Position numbers and translations under genes: made by a program. Below are positions 45,090-57,240 of a DNA stretch of 64,000 nucleotides, piece by piece (within the stretch, counting starts at the first letter, position 1; each line of letters begins with the position of its first letter). The notes beneath the pieces are model-generated. The model saw only the letters and a program-made list of their open reading frames with translations. It was not told where the DNA came from and searched no databases. The DNA lies in assembly GCA_037349315.1 (NCBI GenBank), contig JBAIAC010000001.1:39494001-39558000 (forward strand). Reading direction: 5' to 3'. The DNA comes from Chelydra serpentina. Lineage: Eukaryota; Chordata; Testudines; Chelydridae.

Positions 45090-47135
45090 AGAGTTGATCA
45101 TGAGGCGGGATTTAAACCAATGGCACCAGGTGCTTCCAACCTGAGATTTAAATAACTGTAAGCCACCCTCCAACTACTAGATGGCTCCCTTGATGTGGTG
45201 GGAATGGAACACAGAGCCTCATTATTTTTTGGCTGCAGTCTAAGAAACAGTCCAATCAATTTAATTATGTACAGCCAATTCACTCCTAGAATGGGAACCT
45301 GCTTGCCAACATTTGGCCCGATGTGAATAAAAATGGCAGCATTATAAACAAAAACCCTCAAAAAGGCATTTCTTAATAGAGTAATGCTGAAAGAACCTAG
45401 GACCCTTAAATATAATTGCCCTGTTGGGCACCATTATTAAGAGTGACATAAAACAGAACTTTAGAAAAAAAGAAGTAAGTAAAAGCATCTTTATAGGAAA
45501 TTGTCTTCCAAAATCTCTTAGGTTACATTCTGTGTGTATTTTGGAACAATAAAGTCATATTTATTTTTCTTCTTCAAGGGTTCAAAGAAAGGCACCTGAA
45601 GATGGCAATTGCAAAGAACTCCCCCGGAGTTAAAATAAACAGCACAACTATTGTACTGAAGCAGATTATATACTTGAACTGCCTATGACTTTTTTCAAAA
45701 GTAAACTCCATTGTATGTTGTTGTGGAAACTGTTCAGCTTCCGATGGGGCAGAGTGGTAAGGTATCAGGCAGCTGCAGCTTTCAGTGTAGCACAATTACA
45801 ATTGAAATAAAGGCTGCTTTGTCTTACTCTGATAATTAAAAATCAAGATTAATGCATTCCCTCGCTGATCAGTGGCAGGCACATTTTGAACATAAATACA
45901 AAAATAAAAATGTTCTACCAATTTATCCAGAACACGAAATTAAGACAGGAAGATTCATTGGAGGCTCAGAAATAAAGGTATTTCAAACTTTATTTTTTTA
46001 AATATGTATTTCCCAAATGATAGGCTTCCATAAGATTAACATTGGTATAAAGTGACTGTGTGTGTATTATTGCTATAATTAATTACTTTAGTGGCATTAA
46101 GTATGGTTTATTTATTTATAATGTGCGTAGTTTATTACAGAGTGTATGTAGCAGCTAGGGCTAAGGCTGCATAATGGTTTCAATTATATGCCCCTGTTTT
46201 CACACACTGGTAAGTTATTAAAATAATTTACCTATTCAGAATGTACTTTTTATACTTGGTCTCTGTCCAAACACTATATTTTCTGGAACGTCTGAGCAAA
46301 ATCCTTTAATTGTCTTTTTAAATTAGGTGAGGAGGAAAACAAATACATCATCCTCATTTAAAGAAAATGGACTACACCAAATTCTTTGAAACCTGAAGCA
46401 CGGCATTAGTGTGGCCTTTTGGTAGGTTTGGGAAAAAATGAATGATCAAAGTTATGATAATTTGAAATATGCATCATGAGCATACAGAGTATTAAACTGT
46501 GTTAGTCCTAGAGGTGTTAGATTATGGCCTCTTGAACCACCTGCTTGATGCTAAGGAGCTATAACCTATTTTAAGAATCTAGCCTATCTGAAAATGCCCA
46601 GCATAGGGGTACTCCATTCTGGCACATAGGCACAACAGACAGGCCCTGAGCCTCCATCTCCTCCTCTGCTGGCCTAGGGAGTTTGTTAGAAGCTGGGAGT
46701 GGCAGAGCCTGGTGTAGAGTCCATTAAGGAACCTGTATCAGTGGCATAAGTTAGCAGTGCCTGGAAACAGCTCTCAGTGGCTTTGCAGCCAGAGCCCTGA
46801 GAATCAGGAGCTGGGTCCCTGACACCCACCTCTCTCATACTGAAATATTGCTCAGCCACAGCAGAGAACCAAGCCCATACACTCGCACTCTCAGACAGGT
46901 ATACTTTTCAATGTACCTGATTAAGGTATCTGTCCTGCTGCCTATTCCTACTCCCTGCCAGTCCTCCTGTGCCTGTACCCTCCAATCAAAAATTGTCTAT
47001 TTGAATACGTCAGCAGCATGTTACATATTCAATTTTAATCTCCCCAACTACAGGGCTTTGAACCACAGAGAGCATGGGTGTCTCCAGGGCAACTGTTGTT
47101 CTGCACCTACGGTGGGACAAAAGTCAAATCTTTAT
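45090..47135. other. Unrecognised AT-rich DNA
   Basis: About 2 kb with no recognised exon. The segment 46590-46880 is less AT-rich but matches nothing I know. ORFs, including 99 codons at 46848-47147, have no recognised domain. Confidence 0.35.
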
Positions 47136-47480
47136 GTTAATTTTTAGATCTGTCAGCCACCTTTGGCACCATTGACCTCAAGGTTTAGTTGAATCAACTG
47201 CATCCTCTATTACGTTTGATACACAACTCTCTCTTTTTACATTAAACATGAGTGATGGTGTCTCTGATTTCCTTGTACTTGTCTGAGGATGAATTGAATG
47301 AAGCTCAGTCTGAACATAATTGAGGGAATGCTGGTGCTGAATGCTCTAGTTAAAGCTGAGATGTTGTTTCCCATCTAATGCTTTCTTCTCTTCTTCCCCC
47401 GCCCCAAATGTAGCAATCTGCATCTCATCCATATAATATTGCTCCCAATTTAGCTTTCTAAATAAAAATAAATAAAGGGA
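47136..47480 (+). mobile_element. L2-like LINE reverse transcriptase fragment
   Basis: LDLSATFGTIDLKV at about 47146 matches the L-D-L-S-A-A-F-D-T-V-D-H block of L2 reverse transcriptase, with the catalytic Asp replaced by Gly. FDTQLSLFT at about 47217 fits the Y-A-D-D-T-Q-L box with its first Asp lost. Stops follow. It is an internal, decayed piece. Confidence 0.6.
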
Positions 47481-48170
47481 CAAAAACTGAATGGGCCCAG
47501 CTGCAGCACCCTCATTAACATTGCATTATATCTTCCCCTTGAACAGCCTCAGAGCACAGTCAGTAGGGCTGGTCACAGGGCAAAGTACCACTCAACCTGA
47601 GAAAAGCCAGTACAAACTGGGCCTGTGTTACTAACATATCTGTTTAGCTATGATGTTTCTATGCATCTGCATGGCTGATATCCTCCATGGAAGTCCTCTC
47701 CTTAGTGATTCTTCTTGATGAAGCCAAGATGTGGGTCAGAAAGTAACATTACTGTCACTGCCTCCTGAGACCAAGATGCATTAAGGGACAGAAATGTCCT
47801 CTTCTTGCCAACAGATAATCAAACAACAAAATAAAACTTTAACTGTGCTTTAAAAGCTGTTCAGGGATATAGCAGCGATCGATAATAGTTTACAAAAATG
47901 TAATGTGCAGGTCAATGAAGCAGAAGGCAGGCTATCCATATGGGAGGGGAAGATTCAGCTAACTTTCACAAGACTTGACAAACTTCTCAGAAGTTTCAAT
48001 AAATGCAAAAAAGTATTGGTCTGGAAAACAGGTCAAGAATGAATATAGAAGTTTTCAGTTTACCATGGGAAGCTTAAAAGGATCATCTTTTTTAATTTAT
48101 TTGGCCTTTTCACTAGGTCATATTAGTACCTGCACATAGGACTAGAGTTGTATATGGATAATGTGATCAT
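47481..48170. other. Unrecognised DNA
   Basis: No gene or named repeat. It runs from the L2-like fragment to the old CR1-like end below. Confidence 0.35.
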
Positions 48171-48174
48171 CCAC

Positions 48175-48415
48175 AGTTACATTAGCTGGATAATATAAGG
48201 TTTCAAAGGGATTTAAACCCTCAAGTTTCAGAGCATAAGGCAACATAAACTGATGGGAGTTAGGAAGGAACTTCTGTTTTGGGGAAGTTATTCCATAATT
48301 GCTCATTTCAGGAATTTTTTGTATCTTCCTCTGAAACATCTACTGCTTACTGTCAAAGGCTGTATACTGGACTAGAAGGACTGTTGGTCTGATCTGGCAT
48401 GGAAATTCCTATGAA
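48175..48415 (+). mobile_element. Old CR1/L3-like LINE 3' end
   Basis: GGGAGTTAGGAAGGAACTTC, then ACTGTCAAAGGCTGTATACT, TGGACTAGAAGGACTGTTGG and TCTGATCTGGCATGG follow the order of CR1-type 3' ends, but the copy is far more diverged than those at 15800-16336 or 44565-45085. Confidence 0.65.
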
Positions 48416-48574
48416 TATTACAGTTATAAATATAATATTCACCACTACAGCTTCTATTTTATACATCATCATCCAGAGGATCCAGTTCATAACAGATAGC
48501 ACACAGCCTAATGAGCATGATTTCAGATTTGTATTACTGTATCTAAATGAATAATAACATTAATACCAGGATGA

Positions 48575-48835
48575 TTGTGTGGTCAAGGCAATGGGCCAGG
48601 CAGGGGATCTAGTTTCCAGTTCCTGGCTCTGCCAAAAACTTATTTTGGGAAAGTTACTTAATCTCTGTGTCTCAGTTCCCCATCTGTAAAATGGGGACAA
48701 TATGTCTCCTCTACTTAGACTGTAAGCTCTTAGGGGCAGGAACTTTAAATATGCATGCGTACAGCACTTAACACAATGGGGGCCTAGTCTCAGTTTGGGC
48801 CTAAAGATGCCATCATAATACAAATAAATAGTTTC
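48575..48835 (+). mobile_element. MIR-like SINE
   Basis: A CTGGCTCTGCCAAAAACTTA block is followed by AATCTCTGTGTCTCAGTTCC and CCATCTGTAAAATGGGGACA, the conserved core of MIR. The 3' part TGTAAGCTCTTAGGGGCAGG and a CAATACAAATAAATA-like end follow. The minus-strand ORF covering it (48560-48895) is incidental. Confidence 0.85.
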
Positions 48836-50238
48836 ATTGAGAAAAAAACACAGCAAAGTCACTGTCTTTAGACTCCCAACAAAGAGAGACCTCACTGTGT
48901 GATGATGAAAAATTCAGAGAAGAGGAAAATAGGATCAAAACCATGTGATTTTCAGGTGAATGTCACTTACCTAGGTGTTCAGGGCATTTCCACTATTAAT
49001 GCAACCGAGCTGTGAGTGGGTGGAATTTGGGGTCAGAAGGAGAAGCTACACAAGGACTCTCTGGATCTTGAGTACTAAAGAGGAGGATTCAAGTCTTCTC
49101 TGACTAGGCTTGCTGCTCAATGGAGGAGGTGAGGAGCAGTTGTGGGAAAGGCCTCTGGATCTTTAACTATGTGGATCCAAAAGCTCAAACACGAGCTGCA
49201 AGGGGAGGCACAAAAACTGAAATAGCAGCTATGGCCCAGCCGTGGGGAGATGAGTGACATCCCCCATTTCTCTATCCATATCCCAGTTACTCAGGGCTTG
49301 TGCAGGGAAGGGTGGGTTCCACTGTGAATGCACTTACTATACTCTTGGGACTGCTCTTGGTGTGTACTATGGGGCAGCTGTACATTCTCCGTTTCTTTTT
49401 TTAAACTTTCCTTTCTTTTTCAATTTTTTTCAGTTGTATTCATCCACATCATGCAGGGCACATCTTCCCTTCTTTCCTTCTTGCGGGGGAGGGGAAGTGA
49501 ACCCAGCGAAAAAAAATCACTATGGGAATCTCACGAGAACAGGCTTTTCCCAGACTATTTCCCATCTCTTCATGGTTCCAGCTTTATCGTAAGTGATACA
49601 GGGTAGATTCTGCTTCCTTTACTAATGCTATATAGTATTTTACTCTATGAATTAGCCACATTGATTTCAACCCATGGAGTATGGCACTGCTGAAAGTTAG
49701 TAAGAGTTATGGAATCTGGCCCTATCAAAACAGTTTCTCTCATGATAATCAGATCCCCAGTTGGCATAAATCTCATAGCTCCTTTGAAGTCACTGAAGCT
49801 ATGACAATTTACACCTGCTGACGATCCTCCCAGTGATATTTTAACCATGTAAGTACAGAAACTGATAAATGGCACAAAACTGTGTTGGGTCAAGAAATGG
49901 ATGAGAGTCCATGGAAGTTCTTATTTATTAGAACATTTTTGCCCATTCCTAACAGAGTACAACACATCCTTTCAGTGTTAACTAACACTGGCCACAACTC
50001 CTGTCTATTGCTTCTCCCTAAACCTGCTTTTTTCCTTTTTTACTAAAACGGAACATGGCAGATTCTACAGTAGATTTGCAGCACTATTAACCATCCTGTC
50101 AACAGTGTCTTGTCAAGTCCAGTCAAGAATTCAGCTAAAGCAGCTCAGCGGTGCTAAAACAATTTCCCTTTATCTCTCTGTCACTAGTTCCCCTGCTGAA
50201 CACTCCTTTGGAAGACAGTAATTCACTGACATAGTTTA
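48836..50238. other. Unrecognised DNA with one palindromic repeat piece
   Basis: No recognised gene. At about 49625-49735 there is a fragment of palindromic repeat cycle A, with GGAATCTGGCCCTATC. The two overlapping ORFs at 49254-49606 have T-rich, Phe-rich translations and no domain. Confidence 0.35.
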
Positions 50239-50246
50239 CTGTACAT

Positions 50247-50378
50247 AAGTGGTTTTCAACCTGTGGTCCGTGGACCCCTCGAGCTCTGCAGACTATGTCT
50301 AAGATTTCCCAAGGAGTTCACACCTCAATTAGAAAAATTTTAGGGGTCCACAAATGAAAAAAGGGTTGAAAACCACTG
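50247..50378. mobile_element. Non-autonomous hAT element, 132 bp
   Basis: It is flanked by a perfect 8-bp duplication CTGTACAT (50239-50246 and 50379-50386). The ends are inverted repeats: AAGTGGTTTTCAACCTGTGG at the left and, on the minus strand, CAGTGGTTTTCAACCC at the right. CAGTGGTT ends and 8-bp duplications are typical of hAT. No coding capacity. Confidence 0.9.
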
Positions 50379-50386
50379 CTGTACAT

Positions 50387-52051
50387 TATGCACTCAACAG
50401 TACTTTTGGGCCCTGAGTAAGGGGTGGAACACAAACTGCTTCACCTCAGGAGCAGCACTGCAACTCAGACACACAACTACAAGAAAGAGTTTCCTCCCTG
50501 CTTCTACCTTGGCTTATAGTTGCTGGCTTATGTCAACAGCAAGTTAAGATACCCCCTTCACCAGCTCATCTCTGCTGACCTCACATCAGGTAGGGGATGG
50601 GGAGAACCAAGTTGTTAGCTCTTCCCACTTATCTGCCCTAGGGGGTGAGGGAAGGACAGCAAGTATGTAATCCATGTCCTAATCAACCCTAAATTATGTT
50701 AATATTGAAAACAACACAAACAATTTAGAGTTAGTGGGCCAAATTCTGTCCTTAGTGGTGCCTGTTCAACCTCATTAATATGCAAAAAATTCAATCCCAT
50801 AGTGCTCCAAAGGAACTTTTCAATATAGTGCTCTCTACTTTGAAGGGGTCAACACAATTATGCAGACAAAATTGTGAATTTGATTAATATTTTTAAATAA
50901 TTGAAGATGAAAGGCAGTTATTAGAATTCCTGCCAAATATCTCTGTCTGCAACACATTACTAGGAATTGTAGCTAATAAATAAGATATTTTGCACTTTGA
51001 AAACACTGTTTCTTTGATTTATCATAAAATTTCCAAAGAGTAGCACATCTTTATATGTTTAGCACGTAGCACTAGACTTAGGTAGTTCTGGCACTTATAT
51101 ATAACAACGAGACAATTCAAAATGGCATATTGGTTATTCTTATTCTAATTATGTAATAGAAGCTGAATTCGTGCATTTTTCCATCTGCACTTGAAAAGTT
51201 GTAGTCTTGTTCATAAAAGGATGCAATTTGACATGGGGGTGGGGAGGGGGAAGCAAGCTGCATACAAGCTTTGTCCTCAAGATGTTTTCAGCTTTCCTGT
51301 TTATTTCTTCAATTCAAAGTTATGCAGGAAGTGCTACAAACAGTGCAGCATGGAAATAATTGAATTTATAGTTAACCCACAAGATGTTCGGGGTGGAGTG
51401 TGTGGAATGGCTGACTGATATAGTTGATGCCCATACATCAATAATCAGACTTCCTTCAGATTAACATTCATGCGAAAAAAGCCAAACGTTAAATGGCTTT
51501 GTCCAGCCTAAACTTAAATAGAAGTAAAATACTAAGACTAGCTTGCCTTAACCAAGCTCTCACTGGATCTTTTAATAGTAAAACTGGTCCAAAAAAGAGT
51601 TGATTTTTTAAAATTTTCCACAGAATTAAAAAAAAGCAACCCACCCACACTCCATGAATTTTTTTTCCCAACAAAGTACCAAAAAAAAAAAAAAGTCTAA
51701 ACCATATCCTGAATACTTTTGTTTTTAACCCTTCTCCTTCATTCTTTCTCCACCCTTTTGCAGTGGTGAAAGAGGGAAGGGAAAATAAGAGAAAGAAAAA
51801 AGCAAGACACAAAAAACCCCAAACGTATTCACTAAAATATAGTAGAATGTGTGACTTATTTTAAGATGCAATAAGTAGGAAGATCATTCAAATTGCAATA
51901 ACTCCAGTAAGTTTAATAAGGAATTCACTTTTATACATTCCCCTCAGGAGGGAATAAAGACACCTAACTGCAACCTTGCTAAAGTCTCCCAGCTACCTAG
52001 AGTAGAATAAATTTCTTAAAACTTGAGCAAAGTCCTAAACAAAATTACATC
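50387..52051. other. Unrecognised AT-rich DNA
   Basis: About 1.7 kb without a gene. Runs of A or T occur near 51590-51700. The ORFs at 51191-51418 and 51489-51812 are low-complexity or lack domains. Confidence 0.35.
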
Positions 52052-52059
52052 TTCCACAT

Positions 52060-52183
52060 TAGGGTGACCAGATGTCCCAATTGTATAGGGACTGTCCTGA
52101 TTTTGGGGGCTTTTTCTTATATAGCCACCTATTACCCCCCACCCCCTGTCCCGGTTTTTTACACTTGCTATCTGGTCACCCTA
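52060..52183. mobile_element. hAT-type MITE, 124 bp
   Basis: It is flanked by a perfect 8-bp duplication TTCCACAT (52052-52059 and 52184-52191). The terminal inverted repeat TAGGGTGACCAGAT is identical at both ends over 14 bases. The interior shows inverted GGGACTGTCCTGATTTTGGG-type and CCCCTGTCCCGGTTTTT-type segments. Both the 8-bp duplication and the small size fit a hAT-derived MITE. Confidence 0.9.
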
Positions 52184-52449
52184 TTCCACATGGAGCAAAA
52201 CCCTCATGCTGAGCAGGGTTCTTCCTCAACAGAGCTTACAAACTACATTGCCTTTGGACTGGAGCAAGCTTCTACCTAGATTGAATTCTCAGATTACACT
52301 GCACTTCAGGGATAGAGCAGGCTATATATTTTCTTAGTTTTACCCCAAATAGGTTCTGGCCAATCAGCCCTCTCCATTTGACCCACAATCAAGTTTTAAT
52401 ACAGATTCTCAGTGTAACTCTTTCAAAAACAAAGCTTCTGGCTTTGTAC

Positions 52450-53010
52450 ACAGGACCGGCTCTAGGCACCAGCAAAACAAGCAGGTGCTTGGGGCGGCAC
52501 ACTTCTAGGGGCGGCATTCTGCGCTTGCCATACCGCCCCTAGAAATGTGCCCCCGCCGCCCCAGCTCACCTCCGCTCTGCGCCGCTGCCGCTCGGCTTCT
52601 CCCCCTCCCTCCCAGGCTTGCCGGGCGTGAAACAGCTGTTTTGCGCGTGGCAAGCCTGGGAGGGACGGGGAGGTGAGATGGGATGGGGAGCGGTTCCTGT
52701 TCCTCTACCCCCATTACTTCCTGCGCCCCCTCGCCCTAGCTCACCTCCGCTCCGCCTGCTCCCCTGAAGGTACCGCTGCTTTGTTTCTCCCCCCTCCCTC
52801 TCAGGCGAGGGAGTGGGGAGAAGTGGAGCAGCGGCATGTTCATGGGAGCAGGCGGAGCGGAGGTGAGCTAGTGCGGGAGGTTGTGGGGGGGGCACAGGAA
52901 GCAATGGGGTGGGGGAAATGCGGGGGAGGAGGAGGAGCTGGGGATTTGGGGAAGGGGTTGTGAGGGGGAAGAGTTGAGGCAGGGCCAGGTGTGGGGGGGG
53001 AGGGGCAAGA
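52450..53010. repeat. GC-rich repeat with two hairpins
   Basis: It starts with ACCGGCTCTAGGCACCAGC and GGTGCTTGGGGCGGCAC, a beginning I associate with a GC-rich turtle DNA repeat. Two hairpins follow. The first (about 52605-52663) pairs TCCCAGGCTTGCC with GGCAAGCCTGGGA. The second pairs 52736-52763 with 52844-52871, a 28-base perfect inverted repeat. The rest (52872-53010) is G-rich. No opposite terminal repeat is found, so the copy may be truncated. ORFs here are products of composition. Confidence 0.6.
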
Positions 53011-53472
53011 AAAAAACAGGGTGGTGATAGACTCCTGAAAAGAGTCCTTTATGATGAGCTCAGAGTCAGAAAGCGCAGGAAGGCAGTCATAGTACATGCT
53101 TCAAAGATACCCTTAAGCAATTTCTCAACTCGTGTGACACAAATATCAATAACTAAAAACACAACTAAGGGCAGACTTGAATGGAGAGCAACTATCAATT
53201 AAGGCTGTAAACACTAAAACAGATATGAAAGACTGATTGATAAAAGGGCCAGATGTCATGCCAGGTCTTCACTGGGAGCCTGCACCTTCTTATGTGACAT
53301 CTTGTGATGCTGCTCCTCGCAGATTGGACTATTCAGCCACAAACACACAAGATACTGTGATGTCATTGTTGGATATGGGAGACAGCCATACAGTTACTGT
53401 TATCTGTTATGTCAAAGCCTTTGTTTGAGTCAAAGTCTCTGAGTTCAGAGAACTTTCTCTGATTCTTTAGAA

Positions 53473-53791
53473 TAGTGATGGGCAACCTGTGGCCCGTCAG
53501 AGTAATCTGCTGGCGAGCTGCCAGACATTTTGTTTTCATTTGCACAGCTGCCTGCAGCTCCCAGTGGCCGCGGTTCGCTGTTCCCAGCCAATGGGAGCTG
53601 TGGGAAGCGGCAGCCAGCACGTCCCTTCAGCCTGCGCCGCTTCCTGCAACTCCCATTGGCCGGGAACAGCGGACCACGGCCACTGGGAGCTGTGGGCGGC
53701 CATGCAATGAAAACAAACTGTCTGGTGACCCACCAGTGGATTACCCTGAGGGGCCGTGTGCAGCCCGTGGGCCACGGGTTGCCCATCACTG
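53473..53791. mobile_element. Non-autonomous hAT element, 319 bp
   Basis: The ends are inverted repeats: TAGTGATGGGCAACCTGTGG at the left and, on the minus strand, CAGTGATGGGCAACCCGTGG at the right. The flanking 8-mers CTTTAGAA and CTCTAGGA match at six of eight positions, a worn hAT-type duplication. The GC-rich interior has repeated inverted CCAATGGGAGCTG-type segments, which explain the ORFs on both strands. Confidence 0.85.
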
Positions 53792-53799
53792 CTCTAGGA

Positions 53800-56700
53800 T
53801 ACTTACTATCAATACACACACATCTTGATTTCTTGGTGGATGACAGCTTTCTTGTGAACCTGGCCAGGGAGAGACTGCAGGTTATATCATACAGTTCCCA
53901 AGCATCTCTCTGGCCATGATTAACTCACACCTTTTTATTTATTGTCCTCCTGGTTCTGTTCAAAGTTTGCAACATTTGTCCAACATTCAGGTGTATTTTT
54001 TTATTTTTTTACCAAGAAGTGCTCTTTGATATAGTTGTACACAAGAGAAACACAAACTGTCTCCTGTACAAACAGGTTATCTGTCTGAAAAACACCAGTT
54101 GAATCATGTTCCACTGAGGTTTGTTTGTGCTATGTTTGCAAAGGTTATGAATTGATTTCTTGAGCACCAAGTGGCTTCTTTTGACATTCCATGAAACTGT
54201 CCTCAATTCTTTTCGGTCTATAGGCAATAAATGCTAAAGTATAATCATTTAAAAAGTGAACCAATATATTTTTAAATGCAGGAACCCAACTAAGGCCCCA
54301 ATCTTACAAACATTTAAGTATTGTCTAGTTTCATGGGACTAGTCTGTGGGATTATTTGCATGTGTAAAGCTATTTATGTATTTAAGGGCTACCTGCATCA
54401 GTAGTGCCTCAATGATTACAGCTCTGTAAACTACAAGGATATGTTGAACAGGTATAATACTCAGAGTAAATCAGCTGATACAGGGGTTACCATAGTAATC
54501 ATAAAACATACTCTAGAAGGTTTGAGGTCTTTAAGGATTAAAAAAAGTAGAATAATATCACTAATATGTAATCTTAAAGGGCAGATTTTACTCTTGTAAA
54601 TGTTTTCAGAGTTAAGTTGTTTTAAAATAGCACAAAAGGTATAAACAAATATTAGTTTATTTAAACAATGTTGTTCAAACACTGTAGTTTTGTTTAAAGA
54701 GCCCAAACATCTGAAAGTCAGAAAACTGAGGCATGTTTCAGGCTGCACTGAGCACTTCTTGGGCACAGCGGAGACCTGCAGTGTATGAGCCCTCCACAAC
54801 GTGGTGCAATTTTAGGCTGGCAAGAAGATGAGGGTAGTGGCAGTGTTGGGAAAAGGGGGAGCACAAGTTCCCTCCAGAGAAATTTTCCTGACACAGACAT
54901 CCCCAGCAAGGAATGCTAAAAGGGTGTGTGTGTGTGTATGTGTGTTCTCCCCGAGAGAAGAGTACACTAACTATTAATGGAAGGAGCGACGGTCAGTGCA
55001 ACACTAAAGGTCCCAGTCTCACTTAGTGCTGTACACAACCTACACAATGAGGGCTGAGAAAGAATTATAGGGGATGATCCTGACCATACTTGGGGTCTGA
55101 ATACAAGGAATCAGGCTGTACAGAGAAGAAGGGGGAAAAAACCCCCACACAGTGGGTCTCACCCCAGCAGGCCAAGGGGAAACACAACCAGGGACTCAGC
55201 TACTGCTCCAAGGACACTTCCAGCAAATCCTATAAAGTAGTCTCCTCATTGTGTGCTGGAGCTGGCTTTTGAACTCCTTTAACCTTTCTCTTCAGCAACT
55301 GCGTCTCTTTTAATCCCTGTAATTTACTGATCTGGCTCCTCAATTAAGGCTCTGTCCAGCTCAAATCCATCTCCCCTGGCCTCCCAGGCGATCACAGAGG
55401 ATGTTACCTGTCCTGGGGAGCCACAGTTCCTGTAGTAGCAGCTGTGTAATGCTGATGGCCTTATCTGTTGGGAGAATAGTTGTCCTCAGCATCAACAAGG
55501 GTAGACAATGGGGAAGCTGGGTAAGTCCCCTCCAGGCAACTCTTCTTGTGTTAAACATAATATTGTGTTTTTTAAAATTTGCAGAAGAATTCAGTCTATT
55601 CCCCAAATTACTTTACTTATCTGGAGTAGCTGGTGATTAACACTGGCTAAAACAAACTCACACTTTCTTCCTGTTCTTCCTTCCTGGAAGAAAAATCCCT
55701 GTAAGGCTACGTGGATGAGCAGCTCCTGTGGGGAATGAAGGAGAAGAGACACATAGAAAAGCATTCAACTAAATGTATGATTGCAGCATGAAACAGAACT
55801 GAATGTTCTACACCAAGTAATTGCTTTGGTAATATGGCTTGATCTCCACACTTCAGATTATGTAAAAGCACGTAGGAGATCTGCTCAGACACATTTTAAC
55901 CCATTAGCTGTTATTTGGGAAATGGAAAAGTGTTTGACTGCCAACAATTAGAAAAGTATAATGAGTAATCAAAATGACCAGCCTCACCTCCCCAAAACAA
56001 GCATTAATAATTAGCTATAATAAATGGGCATAATTCATTACACTGACAAATCATTTGTTGATAGCCATAATGTTTTGCTGTAGCAATTAGTCATTCTAGT
56101 CAACTGGCTTAACGGGAATACTTCCAGTGCAACCATGATATTATAAAACTTAATTATTGACAACACTGATTGCTGGCTACAGCTTTATACTTTTAAAGGC
56201 AGGTTTTAGAAGGATCATGGTGTATTTATAGGCTTTGTTGTTCATCGCTTACCACCCAAGAAAAACAAATACATGCTAAGAACCCAGATTTTTTTCCCGT
56301 TTGGGAAGAATTATGAATTGCACTTGTTAATAAGACAACAAAGTTTTGTTCTTTGAAACAAAAACAAACAACCTTATATTTATGTATGAGTTTTGCGGTC
56401 TCAGCAGTGACCATCTGCCCACTCACATGTTGAATTGATTAATTATTTGCAGTCAGGGATCATGAAAACCTGGTTTGAAAACTGCCTTTTAAAATTTGAT
56501 TCATTTATAACACCTGCTGTAATTGGTCAAAAGCATCTTTGAAATCTGATATCTGTTCTCCAGTAAATACTTGGGAATAACAAAGCATAGAGCCATATGT
56601 TTTACTACTTCATGTGGTTCAAACTCATTTCCTCCTCCTATGTATATGTTGTTCTCACATATAACATTGTGGCATAGAAGAATGGCTGACATTTTATATA

Positions 56701-56984
56701 GCGTATAGGTAATGCAGAATGGCCAGTATTTTAGAAATAGTTTAGCTGAGTGCCTATTTGTTATTTTAGGTGGCCAGGGCTGGGTGCCCATTTTTATAGG
56801 ATTTAAAAAAAATTAAACAAAGAATATTGTATGAGTTTGCTTTTTATAAACCTGACCAACAATTTGTGAACTTGTGTCTTGTCCAGGCTGATCATGATTT
56901 CTGCAAGTGTAGTTTTTATTTCCAACTAGTTGTCAAATAATTTTTAGATTGTCAATTGTTTGCAAAGTATTCACTTTGGGTAAA
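53800..56984. other. AT-rich DNA without a recognised gene
   Basis: No exon recognised in about 3.2 kb. A short GT microsatellite lies at about 54921-54946, and an old palindromic fragment of cycle B lies at about 54292-54380 (GCCCCAATCTTACAAACATT). ORFs up to 112 codons (54461-54799, minus) carry no recognised domain. Confidence 0.4.
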
Positions 56985-57240
56985 ATTTTCAAAAGCCCTC
57001 CGAAATGAGTTAGGGACTTAAGTCCCATTTTAAAAAGGGACTTTAAATAAGAATTAGGATCCTAAGTACATAAGAAAGAAATTTTCAAAGCACCTAAGAT
57101 ACTTAGGATTCTAAGTCCCACTGTCAAAAGTGACCTAGGTACGTAGAAGCCAGAGTTTCACTAAAAGTGAATGGAACTTAGGATCTTAAGTGTTTAAGTC
57201 ACTTTTGAAAATGGGACTTAGGCAAAGGGTAAATTTTTCC
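56985..57240. repeat. Dispersed repeat with iterated ACTTAGG/CCTAAGT motifs
   Basis: TTTTCAAAAGCCCTCCGAAA opens the segment and TTTTGAAAATGGGACTTAGG closes it. In between, variants of ACTTAGG, CTAAGTCCC and GACTTAAGTCCC recur in both orientations, giving several overlapping inverted repeats. It looks like an ancient hairpin-rich non-autonomous element. I cannot name the family. Confidence 0.5.

Noticed and set aside
49254..49606. 112-codon Phe-rich ORF
   Set aside because: The hydrophobic stretch comes from a T-rich tract; no other support.
52462..53097. Pro/Arg/Gly-rich ORFs up to 112 codons
   Set aside because: They are low-complexity translations of GC-rich hairpins on both strands.
53445..53919. 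Overlapping ORFs up to 129 codons
   Set aside because: They lie across a hAT MITE with internal inverted repeats; similar peptides appear on both strands.
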